The position numbers were made by a program, and so were the translations under genes. Shown here in pieces: positions 24,930 through 34,304 of a DNA stretch of 64,000 bases. Origin of the DNA: a virus; the IMG/VR virus record IMGVR_UViG_3300032893_000018, positions 1 through 64,000 of that record. The stretch is one strand, 5' to 3'. Position 1 is the stretch's first letter. Each line of letters begins with the position of its first letter. The notes under the pieces are model-generated. The model searched no databases. It was not told the DNA's origin and worked only from the letters and a program-made list of their open reading frames with translations.

Positions 24930-27434
24930 ATGGTCGAGGCGATCGGAGCGTTCTACGACGGCCGCGACGTCGTGTCGTGGACTCGGGACCCGGGCGGCAG
25001 GCGCGTGTGGCGCCGCGCCCGGGCCGAGCATTCTTGCTACCTGCGATCGGCGGACGTCGCGGCGAACGAGGAGGTGAAGCGGTGGCTGCGCAGTTCGCAG
25101 CTCGTGACGGGCGTCGCTGACGATGGCACGTGGACGCACGTATCGTTCAAGGACTCCGACGTGCTGTATCGCGCGTGCGCGCCCCGCGTGCGAGTGCCCG
25201 ACGGCGAGCCGCGCCCGGGGCTGTTCCCCGGCCTCAAGATCCAGTCGTTTGAGGGCGACCTCCGGCCGGTGCAGCGCTGGCTCCTGGAGAAGTCGGTGCG
25301 CATTGTGCCGGGCCGCCGGTGCTACCTCGACATCGAGGCCGACAGCCGCGTTCCGATCAGCAAGAAGGAGCAGGCCCGCATCCTGTCGTGGACGATCGGC
25401 GACGAGCAGGGCGAGATGGTCACGGGGATGCTCGCGGAGGACTCGAACGACGCCGAGCGCGAGCTCCTCCTCGACCTGTTCAACGAGCTGGAGGCGTACG
25501 ACCAGATCGTCGGCTGGTACCTCGACGGGTACGACAAGCCCGTGATCGCGGCGCGCACGGAGGCTCGGCGCGTGACGGTCGACCCGCGGTCGTGGGTGTG
25601 GACGGACTTCCTCCCGATCTTCGACCGCTACAACATGAACGCCAGCAAGAGCGGCGACGAGAAGCAGTCGCTGAAGCTCGACGACGTGGCGCGCGCGGTC
25701 GCGGGCGTCGGCAAGCTGGAGGGCGTCGACGGGTCGCAGAGCTACGCGCTGTGGTTGACGGATCGCCCGCGGCTCGGCCGGTACAACGTCCAGGACGTGT
25801 GGTGCATGATCAAGGTGAACGAGGCCACGGGGTACCTCGACGTGCACGACGCGATCGCGCAGGAGTGCGGCGTGCTGCCCGACACGAACGGCGCGAACCC
25901 GCTACGCTTCGTGGACGCGTTCATCCTCCGACTCGCGCGCGAGCGGGGCATGCGGCTCCCGTCGATGTTCGGCAAGGGCGAGGCGCCGACGAACCTCGGG
26001 CAGTTCGAGGGCGCGTACGTGCTCGACCCGGCCCGCACGGGGCTGATCGACGACGTGCACGTGTGCGACTTCGCCGGCATGTACCCGTCGATCATCCGCA
26101 CGTGGAACATGAGTGCGGAGACGTGGGCGCCCGACGTGCAGCTCACCGCGGGCGCGACGCCGACCTATCTCCGGCACCTGCCCGCGGACACGACGCGGAA
26201 ACCGATCCCCGACGGCCACTGCGCGGCGCCGAATGACACCGTCTTCAGGACGGAGCCCGAGGGGATCCTCTCGATCGCGTGCGGCCAGCTGATGGCGCGC
26301 CGCAAGCACTGGACCGAGCTCCAGGCGAGCTTCCCGCCGGGCACGCCCGAGGCGACGGACGCGGCGCGCCGCGCGGGCGGGTTCAAGATCGCGATCAACA
26401 GTTTCTACGGCGTGCAGGGTTGCCCGTTCTTCCGCGTGCACGAGCGCGACGTCGCGGAGGCCGTGTCGACGACGGGGTCGTGGCTGATCCGGCTCGTGCT
26501 CGCCGAGGCCGAGAAGCGCGGATGGAAGGCGGAGTACGGCGACACCGACTCGGCGTTCGTCAGCGGGTGCAGCGAGGAGCAGTTCCGAGAGTTCGTGCGG
26601 TGGTGCAACGACGTGCTGTTCCCGCGCGAGTGCGAGCGGATGAAGACGCCGCGCATGCTCCTCAAGCTCGAGTACGAGAAGGCGTTCGAGCGGCTCGTGA
26701 TGGTCGGGAAGAAGACGTACGCGGGCCGATACGCGCACTACAAGGGCAAGCGCGCCTCCGACGCGAGCGAGCCGGAGATCAAGGGGCTCGAGTACAAGCG
26801 CGGCGACGCGGTGAGGATGGCGCGCGCGATGCAGGCGGAGGTGCTCGACCTCCTCCTCGGCGGCGGCGTGAAGATCGACGGCGTCGCGAGCCCGCGCCGC
26901 GAGCGGTGCGAGGACGACCCGGCGGTGTTCGTCGCGCTCGTCGAGCGGTGGAAGGAGCGGATCATGCGCGGACCGCTCACCGTCGACGACGTGATCGTGT
27001 CCGTCGTCATGAACAAGGAACTCGACGACTACGCTTCTCGGAAAAAGAAGGACGGCAACTGGGCGGCGCAGCCGCCGCACGTCGAGATCGGCAAGCGGCT
27101 CCGCTCCGCTGGCGTGCCCGTCGGCGAGGGGACCAGGATCCGGTACTACGTGCGCGACGGCGCGACGTCGCCGCTCGGCGTCGCGCACGAGAGCGAGTGG
27201 AAGGACGACGTCGATCGCTACTACCTGTGGGACGAGAAAGTGTTCGAGCCGTCGCACCGCGTACTCGCGGCGGCGTTCCCCGGCATCCGGTGGAAGGACC
27301 ACCTCGAGCGGCAACGGGTGAAGTCCGCGCTAAAGGCGATCCAGGCGTTCGCCGCGAGCCTTTCGCGCGCGGCGAAGGTGGACGCGCGCGCGCCGAAGAA
27401 GAAAGACGCCGCCGGGCAGGGCCGCTTGTTCTGA
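24930..27434 (+). CDS. Family B DNA polymerase
   Basis: 834 aa. 3'-5' exonuclease: YLDIEADSR (ExoI, ~132-140) and 'IVGWYLDGYDKPV' (ExoII). Polymerase motif A CDFAGMYPSII (~379-389), motif B KIAINSFYG (~486-494), motif C YGDTDSAF (~535-542) and KxY-like 'MLLKLEYEKAF'. Domain order and length fit a proofreading phage replicase. The C-terminus ends in GQGRLF, a QxxLF-like end that could be a sliding-clamp peptide. The ATG is preceded by GGCATTAC at 11 bases. Confidence 0.93.
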   Translation: MVEAIGAFYDGRDVVSWTRDPGGRRVWRRARAEHSCYLRSADVAANEEVKRWLRSSQLVTGVADDGTWTHVSFKDSDVLYRACAPRVRVPDGEPRPGLFPGLKIQSFEGDLRPVQRWLLEKSVRIVPGRRCYLDIEADSRVPISKKEQARILSWTIGDEQGEMVTGMLAEDSNDAERELLLDLFNELEAYDQIVGWYLDGYDKPVIAARTEARRVTVDPRSWVWTDFLPIFDRYNMNASKSGDEKQSLKLDDVARAVAGVGKLEGVDGSQSYALWLTDRPRLGRYNVQDVWCMIKVNEATGYLDVHDAIAQECGVLPDTNGANPLRFVDAFILRLARERGMRLPSMFGKGEAPTNLGQFEGAYVLDPARTGLIDDVHVCDFAGMYPSIIRTWNMSAETWAPDVQLTAGATPTYLRHLPADTTRKPIPDGHCAAPNDTVFRTEPEGILSIACGQLMARRKHWTELQASFPPGTPEATDAARRAGGFKIAINSFYGVQGCPFFRVHERDVAEAVSTTGSWLIRLVLAEAEKRGWKAEYGDTDSAFVSGCSEEQFREFVRWCNDVLFPRECERMKTPRMLLKLEYEKAFERLVMVGKKTYAGRYAHYKGKRASDASEPEIKGLEYKRGDAVRMARAMQAEVLDLLLGGGVKIDGVASPRRERCEDDPAVFVALVERWKERIMRGPLTVDDVIVSVVMNKELDDYASRKKKDGNWAAQPPHVEIGKRLRSAGVPVGEGTRIRYYVRDGATSPLGVAHESEWKDDVDRYYLWDEKVFEPSHRVLAAAFPGIRWKDHLERQRVKSALKAIQAFAASLSRAAKVDARAPKKKDAAGQGRLF

Positions 27435-27458
27435 CGGGGGCGGCATAACCCCCGGCCC

Positions 27459-28082
27459 ATGGCCATGCGAAAACGCAGCGAGATCGGAACGTCACAACCC
27501 GAGGCGCAGGGTGAGCCCGCGCCCGAGCCCCCGGCGCGTGAGGTGCGCACGCCCGAACCCAAGGCGGCCGCGTCGCCGCCGGGCGCGCCGCGCCGAATGG
27601 CGTCGATGGACGAGTACGACGCGATCGTGTCGTCCGTGTTCAACCTCCCCGACCCGGGCGCGGTGCACGTGGAGCTCGAGCGCGCGCTGGAACTATCCAT
27701 GCAGCCGTCGCGCGCGCAGTACGGGATGATCGCCGACGAGCTCGACAAGGCTCAGAAGCGGTGGTGGCAGGCCGTGCGGCTCCATGCCGGCGCGAAGGTC
27801 GCGCTCGCGAACTTCGAGATCGACGCGGCCGTGACGATGGGCGCGATCCGGGAACACGCCATCGAGGTGCTGCAATCGGAGAAGGAGAAGGGGCTTCGCA
27901 GCAAGGCGATCACGGAGGCCGACGTCGAGCTGTGCTCGGCGAAGATGCACCCGGACGAGTACCGGCAGCTCCGGCAGGGCGAGGAGCGCGCGAAGCAGAT
28001 GGTCGCCGCGATGGCGACCTTCGCGGACATCTGGAAGCAGCGGTGCCGCGCGCTCGAGGTGATGGCGCAGGGCGCGCGCTGA
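27459..28082 (+). CDS. Recombination-cluster coiled-coil protein with KRSE motif, 207 aa
   Basis: Begins MAMRKRSEIGTSQ, then a ~50-residue Pro/Ala/Glu-rich linker, then a helical domain (~70-207) with long amphipathic helices. It sits between DNA polymerase and the putative ssDNA-binding protein/RecA pair, where T4-like phages keep mediator proteins (UvsY). I cannot show homology. GGCATAAC lies 12 bases before the ATG. Confidence 0.55.
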   Translation: MAMRKRSEIGTSQPEAQGEPAPEPPAREVRTPEPKAAASPPGAPRRMASMDEYDAIVSSVFNLPDPGAVHVELERALELSMQPSRAQYGMIADELDKAQKRWWQAVRLHAGAKVALANFEIDAAVTMGAIREHAIEVLQSEKEKGLRSKAITEADVELCSAKMHPDEYRQLRQGEERAKQMVAAMATFADIWKQRCRALEVMAQGAR

Positions 28083-28110
28083 AGTTTTCGACGCAACGAA
28101 AGGACGAACG

Positions 28111-29400
28111 ATGACCCGAGGATTCGACGACTTCCTGAAGCACACCGGCTCGCAGTCGAGCTCCGGCTACCTGAAGAACTGGCACGACGACGGCATGGTC
28201 GACGTGTGGCTCACGCCCGCGGGCGGGTGGGACGTGCGCTGGCCGCACGGCTTCTTCCAGCTCGGCAAGAAGCGCGACAAGAAGGGCAACGAGTACGACG
28301 GCGTCCGGTGGATGCGGTGGAACTGCCACGAGAAGGAGACGATCCTCAAGAAGCAGCGCAAGCGCGACGACTCCGATCGTCGGCTCGTGCCGCCCGCGGT
28401 GTGCCCGTTCGACATGGCGATCGAGCTCGTGCGCTCGATGATCGTCGCGGGGCGCATCTCGCCGACGCAGCCGCTCTTCAAGTTCGAGACGGACCAGGAG
28501 GACGAGGTCATCCTCGCCGGCGCGTGGACCGGCGCGTTCGGCAAGGACGACGACGACATGTTCCGGATCCTCAAGGTGTCGGACCGCGAGGCGCAGTCGA
28601 AGTTGATGAAGCAGCTTCGATCGGCGCAGGTCGACCGCACCGAGACGTTCAAGACGTCGGGCTTCCCGAAGATGGAGTACCTGTTCCGCGTCGTGCAGGT
28701 CGCGTCGCCGGACGACGGCTACCTCGTCGCGAACGTCCCCGACGCGCTCGGGTCGAAGGTGCGCAAGGGGATCAACGACCGCGTGATCCAGACGAAGGGC
28801 AAGTACAACCCGGCGCGCGATCCTCTCGCGATGCGCTGGGTCTACAACGAGCACGAGGAGTACTCGAAGAAGTACGACGTCGTGGTGCTCACCGAGGAGG
28901 TGGTCACGCCGGAGCTCGAGGACGCGTTCGCGATGGAACCGCCGAACATCGACGAGGACGTCGCCCCGGGGTCGATCGCGCTCCTCCGCTCGCTCTTCGA
29001 GAAGCACTGCCTGATCGACATGCCGTGGGACGACGTCTTCGGGCCGGCGGAGCGCGCCGGGCTCGGGGGCAACCGGTCGGCGACGCCCGAGCCGTGGGAC
29101 AAGGCGCGCGAGGCCGCGCAGTCGCCGAGGTCGTCGGCGAACGACGAACCGCCGGCACCGGCGAGCGACGCGGGCGACGACGACGCCGAGCCTGCCGACG
29201 GGTTCGAGTGCGACTGCTGCGACCAGATCCTGACGCCGAAGGATCTGAAGTGCCCGAAGTGCGGCGCCGAGTACGACCCGATCACGGGCAAGCTGACCTA
29301 CGACCCCCGGAAGGCCCCGGCGCCCGCGCAGGCGGCCCAGGGCGCCCCGGCCGCCGCCGCGGACGGGCCACCGGCCGCCCGCAAGCCGAAGGCGCGTTGA
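28111..29400 (+). CDS. Putative single-stranded DNA-binding protein
   Basis: 429 aa. An OB-like or mixed N-terminal domain with Trp/Lys-rich segments ('GWDVRWPHGFFQLGKKRDKKGNEYDGVRWMRWNC'), then an acidic Asp/Glu/Ala tail (~340-370), then a zinc ribbon 'CDCCDQILTPKDLKCPKCGAEYD'. The acidic C-terminal region and position directly before the RecA-like recombinase are as in gp32-type proteins. The call rests on layout and context, not on clear homology. AAAGGA precedes the ATG. Confidence 0.55.
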   Translation: MTRGFDDFLKHTGSQSSSGYLKNWHDDGMVDVWLTPAGGWDVRWPHGFFQLGKKRDKKGNEYDGVRWMRWNCHEKETILKKQRKRDDSDRRLVPPAVCPFDMAIELVRSMIVAGRISPTQPLFKFETDQEDEVILAGAWTGAFGKDDDDMFRILKVSDREAQSKLMKQLRSAQVDRTETFKTSGFPKMEYLFRVVQVASPDDGYLVANVPDALGSKVRKGINDRVIQTKGKYNPARDPLAMRWVYNEHEEYSKKYDVVVLTEEVVTPELEDAFAMEPPNIDEDVAPGSIALLRSLFEKHCLIDMPWDDVFGPAERAGLGGNRSATPEPWDKAREAAQSPRSSANDEPPAPASDAGDDDAEPADGFECDCCDQILTPKDLKCPKCGAEYDPITGKLTYDPRKAPAPAQAAQGAPAAAADGPPAARKPKAR

Positions 29401-29407
29401 GGGGCAC

Positions 29408-30568
29408 GTGAGGGCATCGAAGGCGAAGGCGTCCCCCCCGGCGAGCCCGGGGGGGAACCGGGCGCGGATGCGGCAGCTGGAGGCCGTGGCCGGCCGGATC
29501 AAGGGGTGGCGGCCGGCGCGGGAAGTGCTCCGGGAGGTGCGCGCCGTGCCGACCCGGTTCCTGCAGTACGACGTCGCGACCGGCGTCGGCGGGCACCCGC
29601 TCGATCGTATCGCGCTGATCCACGGTCCTTCGAACGAGGGGAAGAGCGAGTTTGCGCTCGGGCTCGGCGCGTCGTTCGTGGAGCGCGGGCACTTCTTCGG
29701 CCTGCTCGACGCGGAGCGGACGACGCCGCCCGCGTGGGTGCGCACGCTCGCGGGCTCGCTGATGGAGCAGCCGAACTTCATGGCGCTGCCGGCGAGCACG
29801 TACGAGAAGGCGGTCGACGGCGTGCGCGGGTTCGCGACGACGATCGCCGACGCGCGCGCCGCGGGCGACCTGCCCGACGATTGCACCGGGCTCGTTGTCG
29901 TCGACTCGATCCGGAAGCTCGTGCCCGCTGACATCATGAAGCGCATCCTCGCGGACGGCATCGAGGGCGGCGGAAAGAAGGGGCGCCGCGGCAAGCCCGC
30001 CGGAGTCGACGGCATGGGCGGGCGCGCCGCGCAGATCAAGGCCGCGTTGAACGCCGCGTGGATGGATGAGCTTGTGCCGCTGATGGCCGACACCGGTTGC
30101 GCGATCCTGATCGTCGCGCGCGAGACGGACGACGATAGCTACGAGGGCGTGAAGGTCGGCGGCGGCAAGGCGCTCGTGTACGAGTCGTCGCTGCGGCTAC
30201 GCATCGTGCGCCAGCAGCTGTGGGTCGGGCCCGAGGGGAAAAAGAAGTACGTCGGCGAGAAGCACACCGTCGGGATCCACAAGACGAAGGTCGCGGGACG
30301 GATCGAGCCGGTGGTGTACGCGAGCTACTTCACGTCGAACGGCGTGCACGTGCCGGCGGGATTCTGGCCCGAGCGCGACGCGCTCGAGGTCGGGCAGGAG
30401 CTCGGCGTGGTCGACCTGAAGGGCAGCTGGTACGGGTTCGACGGCAAGCGGCTCGGCAATGGCGAGGAGGCCGCGGTACAGCGGCTCCTCGACGAGCCGG
30501 CGCTCCTCGCCGCCGTGCAGTCGGCGGTGCGTGAAGCAGCACGCCCGGCGGCATCACCGTCGACGTGA
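29408..30568 (+). CDS. RecA/UvsX-like recombinase
   Basis: 386 aa, GTG start eight bases after the previous stop. Walker A GPSNEGKS (~73-80), catalytic Glu region 'LLDAERTTP', Walker B LVVVDS (~161-166), and 'MGGRAAQIKAALNAAWMDELVPLMADTGCAILIVARE' around the L1/L2 region. It would form filaments on ssDNA and start recombination-dependent replication with the helicase at 14715. Coupled to the SbcD-like gene by overlap. Confidence 0.85.
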   Translation: MRASKAKASPPASPGGNRARMRQLEAVAGRIKGWRPAREVLREVRAVPTRFLQYDVATGVGGHPLDRIALIHGPSNEGKSEFALGLGASFVERGHFFGLLDAERTTPPAWVRTLAGSLMEQPNFMALPASTYEKAVDGVRGFATTIADARAAGDLPDDCTGLVVVDSIRKLVPADIMKRILADGIEGGGKKGRRGKPAGVDGMGGRAAQIKAALNAAWMDELVPLMADTGCAILIVARETDDDSYEGVKVGGGKALVYESSLRLRIVRQQLWVGPEGKKKYVGEKHTVGIHKTKVAGRIEPVVYASYFTSNGVHVPAGFWPERDALEVGQELGVVDLKGSWYGFDGKRLGNGEEAAVQRLLDEPALLAAVQSAVREAARPAASPST

Positions 30569-31281
30569 AGATAGTCGTCACGTCGGATCTGCATCTCGAC
30601 CACCGCACCGGCGGGTTCGAGCGGTTCGGGGAGATCAAGGTCGCACTGGAGCAGACGGTCGAATGCGCACTCGATGTGCACGCCGACGCTTGGGCGTTCC
30701 TCGGCGACCTGACCGACCCCGATCTCGATGAGGGGCTCACGCATCGCGCGATCGCGCTCGCGGTGCAAACCGACGGGCGGCTTCGCGAAGAAGGACTCGC
30801 GCCGTGGTGGCTCGTCGGGAACCACGACGTGATCGAGGATGGGCGCCTCAGTCACACGCTGCTGGCGCTCGCCGGCGCGGGTGCAAAGGTGTTCGATCGC
30901 CCCGACTTTTTCCAACGGGACGACGTGGGCGTGATCGCGCTGCCCTACGCTGCCCTCGCGTACCGGTATGACCCGGCGGCCTACGTCCGGTCGGTCACGG
31001 AGAAGCACGGCGATCTTCGCCAGTGGTTCGTGATGGGGCACATGACTCGCGTCGACGGTGTCGACGATGGGAGCGAGACGGTCGACATGGCGCGCGGCGG
31101 CGACATGCGGTTCCCAATCGAGGAGGCGCAAAAGCTGCCGCGCGCGGTGCTCGTCAATGGACACTACCACCGGCAGCGCATCGCTCGGCACGTCGGCGAC
31201 GTGAACATCCCCGGAAGCCTCGCACGATTGACGCACGGCGAGGAACAGAACGAGCCGGGCTTTTTGATCGTGGAGGTGTGA
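30565..31281 (+). CDS. SbcD/Mre11-like nuclease (metallophosphoesterase)
   Basis: 238 aa. The five metallophosphoesterase motifs can be read: SDLHLD (I), FLGDLTD (II), VGNHD (III), MGHM (IV, Gly-His) and NGHYHRQ (V, GHxH). It pairs with the Rad50-like ATPase downstream (31686), as gp47/gp46 of T4. Together they resect DNA ends to feed the recombinase at 29408. GTG start overlaps the recA-like stop. Confidence 0.88.
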   Translation: MKIVVTSDLHLDHRTGGFERFGEIKVALEQTVECALDVHADAWAFLGDLTDPDLDEGLTHRAIALAVQTDGRLREEGLAPWWLVGNHDVIEDGRLSHTLLALAGAGAKVFDRPDFFQRDDVGVIALPYAALAYRYDPAAYVRSVTEKHGDLRQWFVMGHMTRVDGVDDGSETVDMARGGDMRFPIEEAQKLPRAVLVNGHYHRQRIARHVGDVNIPGSLARLTHGEEQNEPGFLIVEV

Positions 31282-31284
31282 CGG

Positions 31285-31689
31285 ATGCGACGGTCGAAGG
31301 TGACGGCGCGAGCGCCGGTGGTAGATGGATCGATCGAGCGGGTGCCAGTGAAGGGCGCGATGCCGCTTGCGACGGTGACGATGGTTGAAGGCAAGGTGCC
31401 GGTGCCTGCGATGCTCGGGATCGTCCGTGTGATTCCCGAGCCGGGCACGACGACGGCGGCGCGAGCTGCGATCTTGAACGCGCTCAAGCAGGCGGGCGCC
31501 GTCCACGTGTGGTTCGCGCCGCCGTCCGCGGGCGCGCGCGTCGTGCTCGACGAGTCGGTCGCGCCGAGCGCTGCCCGCCGGGAAACCGCGCGCGAGGCAG
31601 TCACGGCGATGCTCAAGGAGGCGGCATCGAGGGATCCGGTGCGGCTCGCCGCCGTGCTGGAGAAGGCGCTCGCGAGGGCGGGGCTTTGA
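31285..31689 (+). CDS. Hypothetical protein between SbcD- and SbcC-like genes, 134 aa
   Basis: No family recognised. A beta-rich N-terminal half (APVVDGSIERVPVKGAMPLATVTMVEGKVPVPAMLGIVRVIPEPG) and a C-terminal helical half (AAILNALKQAGAVHVWFAP...ETAREAVTAMLKEAASRDP). Its stop overlaps the TTG start of the Rad50-like gene, so it may be a subunit or regulator of that complex. Confidence 0.6.
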   Translation: MRRSKVTARAPVVDGSIERVPVKGAMPLATVTMVEGKVPVPAMLGIVRVIPEPGTTTAARAAILNALKQAGAVHVWFAPPSAGARVVLDESVAPSAARRETAREAVTAMLKEAASRDPVRLAAVLEKALARAGL

Positions 31690-33641
31690 GCGGCGTCCAC
31701 TTGGTCGGCCTTCGGCTGACGAACTGGCGGTGCTTCCGTGGTGTGCACGAGCTCGAGCTCGGCCCGGGCGCGTACGCGATCCAGGCGCAGCACGACGACG
31801 ATCGCGACCGATCGAACTGGCTCGGCAAGTCGTCGCTCTTGTGGGCGATCCGGTTCCTGATGACGGGCGACCACCCGGACGCGACTGAGGATGAGTGGAT
31901 CGCCCGGGGCGAGACCGTCGGAGGCGTCGACGGGGAGTTCTCCGACGGGACGTTCGTCAGCCGTGAGCGGAAGCTCGGCGACGCCACGCGGCTCCTCGTG
32001 ACGCGCCCGATCGACGGTGGCGAGCGACGGCTCGACGGCGACGCGGCGCAGGCGGAGCTCGACGCCTGGCGGTGCATGAACAAGGACGAGGATCTCACCA
32101 CCTGGTGGATCGAGCAGAAGATGTCCGACCGCTTCGTGCGCGAGGACCCCGCGGTGCGCACGCGGATGATCGCGCGATGGCTGGAGCTCGGGCCGATCCA
32201 GGCGGCGCACGCGCACGCGGCCGAGTGGCTTCGGGACATCGTCAAGGAGCGCGACGCGATCGCGGCGGTGTGCGAGTCGACGGCGGCGCAGGCGGTCGAG
32301 CTGTGGCAGCAGCTGGACGTCGAACCGAAGGACGTCGGCGGGCTCGTTCTCGGGCGCGACGCGCTTCGCCGCGAGGTGAGCGCGCTTCGGGCCTCGGCGG
32401 AAACGGACGCCGAGACGCGCCGCGTGCTTGCGCGAGTGGAGCAGAACAGGCGCGATGCGGAGGAGCACGCGCGGCTGTCCGACGAGCTGGAGGAGGTGGA
32501 CGCGACGATCGCCGAGCTGCCGCCTCCCGTTGACGAGTTCCGAGTCGCGGCGGCGGAGCAGGCGGCGGCCGACGCCGCCGCGGTGCTCGCCGAGCGGGCC
32601 CGCGACGAGCAGAGCAAGCGGACGCTCGCGCGCGGTCGATTCGACGGGAAGTGTCCGGTCGGCGGCATCGCATGCCCCGCGACGGCGCAGCTGAACGCCG
32701 ACGTCGAGCGCAATGAGCAGCTGCTGCGCGATGCCGCGGAGGCGAAGGCGTTGGCGAGGAAGGCGGCGGACACCGCGCGCGAATCGGTCGCCGCGCTCGC
32801 CGCTGAGCGGAACCGTCTGTCGCAGCTGGAGTTCCGTCGCGAGAAGGTCGTCGTCGCGCTCGCGCGCGTGGAGGCTGGCGCGAAGGCGCACGCGCGCGCC
32901 GCGCAGGTGACGCGCGAGGATCCGGACGCGGCGACCAAGCTGTGGGAGGCGCAGCAGAAGCTCGACAAGCTCGAGAAGGACGCCGCGATGATCGAGCGGC
33001 TGCAGAAGACGCTGCTCGAGAAGAACGCGCGGCTGCAGGACATGGCGCCCGACGTGCAGGCGCACTGCGAGGCCGTCGCGATCCTCGGGCGCGCGGGCGT
33101 GCAGCGGCGGCTCGCCGAGGGTCTCCTCGCGTCGATTGCGGACGACGTGAACCGGTCGCTCGCCGACTGCGGCGTCGCGCTCCACGTGCGGTTCGAGTGG
33201 GCGCGCGAGACCGACAAGCTCGCCGACGCCTGCGGGCAATGCGGCGCGCCGTTCCCGGCCTCGCGCAAGGTGCGACTGTGTGCGACGTGCGGCGGCGCGC
33301 GCGGGAACAAGCTCGACGAGAAGCTCCGCGTGGTGATGTCGGATCGGTCGGGCGGCGCCGACGACCTCGTCGGGCTCGCGACGTGCCTCGCCGGGGGCGC
33401 GTGGCTCCGCGCGCGCCGCGGGTCGCCGTGGTCGATCGCGTGCATCGACGAGGCGTTCGCGCACGTCGACCTCGCGAACCGGCGCGCGATGGGCCGTCAC
33501 CTGCTGTCGCTGCTCTCCGGCGAGCACGGATACGACCAGGCGTTCGTCACGGCGCACGACACGGTGACGCTCGCGTCGCTCCCCCGTCGCATCCTGATCG
33601 AGGCGGGGGCTTCCGGATCGCGCGTCCGCGTGGTGGGGTAG
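31686..33641 (+). CDS. SbcC/Rad50-like ATPase
   Basis: 651 aa from a TTG in a TTGA overlap. Walker A in 'SNWLGKSSLLWAI' (~43-54), long coiled-coil arms, zinc hook KCPVGGIACP near residue 322, Walker B CIDEAF (~586-591) and the H-loop TAHD. Unusually, a second zinc ribbon (CGQCGAPFPASRKVRLCATCGG) lies just before the ABC signature region. It forms the ATP-gated clamp of the Mre11-Rad50-type nuclease with 30565-31281. Confidence 0.85.
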   Translation: MSGVHLVGLRLTNWRCFRGVHELELGPGAYAIQAQHDDDRDRSNWLGKSSLLWAIRFLMTGDHPDATEDEWIARGETVGGVDGEFSDGTFVSRERKLGDATRLLVTRPIDGGERRLDGDAAQAELDAWRCMNKDEDLTTWWIEQKMSDRFVREDPAVRTRMIARWLELGPIQAAHAHAAEWLRDIVKERDAIAAVCESTAAQAVELWQQLDVEPKDVGGLVLGRDALRREVSALRASAETDAETRRVLARVEQNRRDAEEHARLSDELEEVDATIAELPPPVDEFRVAAAEQAAADAAAVLAERARDEQSKRTLARGRFDGKCPVGGIACPATAQLNADVERNEQLLRDAAEAKALARKAADTARESVAALAAERNRLSQLEFRREKVVVALARVEAGAKAHARAAQVTREDPDAATKLWEAQQKLDKLEKDAAMIERLQKTLLEKNARLQDMAPDVQAHCEAVAILGRAGVQRRLAEGLLASIADDVNRSLADCGVALHVRFEWARETDKLADACGQCGAPFPASRKVRLCATCGGARGNKLDEKLRVVMSDRSGGADDLVGLATCLAGGAWLRARRGSPWSIACIDEAFAHVDLANRRAMGRHLLSLLSGEHGYDQAFVTAHDTVTLASLPRRILIEAGASGSRVRVVG

Positions 33642-33645
33642 CACC

Positions 33646-34197
33646 GTGCGCGCGCGGAAGCAGATCGACCCGTCGAAGGTGGTCGTGCTCGGCGTTGATC
33701 TGTCGCTCGCTGGCACAGGGCTCGTCGCGTTGCCCGCGACGTGGGGAGGCAAGTGGAAGCGCGTCGTAGTGCACACGGTGAAGATCCCGATCCCGACGCA
33801 TGCGACGGAGGGCGAGCGTGTCTCGCGGCTCGGCAAGATCGTGATGGAGGTGCTCGCGTTCGCACGCGACAACCGATGCACGCACGGCGTCGTGTTGAAC
33901 TACGCATTCAGCAAGTCGAACAAGGCGCACTGGCTCGGCGAGCTCGGCGGCGTCGTGAAGCTGATGATGCGCGACCACCGGGGACTGCTGCTGCAGCCGG
34001 TCGCCGAGAGCGCCGCTCGTTCGCTGATCGTCGGCAAGCTGCCCCGCGCCGACGTGAAGGTTCTCGTGCGCGCGGAGCTGACCCGGATGGGCATGCCCGC
34101 GGCGTGGTCGCTGGACGAGGGCGACGCGTTCGTCGCGGCGAACTGGGGGCTGTTCGAGTCGGGGGCCCCGGGGGCCCTGGTTCACGCCGCCGCGTGA
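33646..34197 (+). CDS. RuvC-like Holliday junction resolvase
   Basis: 183 aa, GTG start. An RNase H-like fold can be read: VVVLGVDLSLAGTG (first Asp, residue 17), 'GVVLNYAF', and C-terminal 'LDEGDAFVAANWG' (Asp). This is the RuvC/phage resolvase pattern, except that the second acidic residue (usually Glu at the end of strand 4) is not clear ('VVLNYAF'). Last gene of the recombination cluster. It would process junctions made by the recombinase. The promoter of the Cas12 gene starts 32 bases after it. Confidence 0.65.
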   Translation: MRARKQIDPSKVVVLGVDLSLAGTGLVALPATWGGKWKRVVVHTVKIPIPTHATEGERVSRLGKIVMEVLAFARDNRCTHGVVLNYAFSKSNKAHWLGELGGVVKLMMRDHRGLLLQPVAESAARSLIVGKLPRADVKVLVRAELTRMGMPAAWSLDEGDAFVAANWGLFESGAPGALVHAAA

Positions 34198-34229
34198 TTC
34201 CCGCGGGTTCGTGGCCCCGGCGGAAAAGG

Positions 34230-34259
34230 TTGCAATGATGGGCCATCATGGCCTATCCT
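34230..34259 (+). promoter_or_regulatory. Sigma70-like promoter with internal palindrome (Cas12 gene)
   Basis: TTGCAA, 18 bases, TATCCT. The spacer holds GGCCATCATGGCC (34241-34253), a perfect palindrome around one C. Same architecture as 21610-21638. An mRNA from here would start near 34266 and use the ATG at 34305. Confidence 0.65.
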
Positions 34260-34304
34260 TTGGGTGTCCGGTCGACGGTCGGCCGCAAAGGACATGGAGA
34301 TCAA

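Noticed and set aside
34248-34304. Earlier in-frame ATG for the Cas12 protein
   Set aside because: It lies in the palindrome/-10 region of the promoter and has no ribosome site; ATG 34305 has GGAG five bases upstream.
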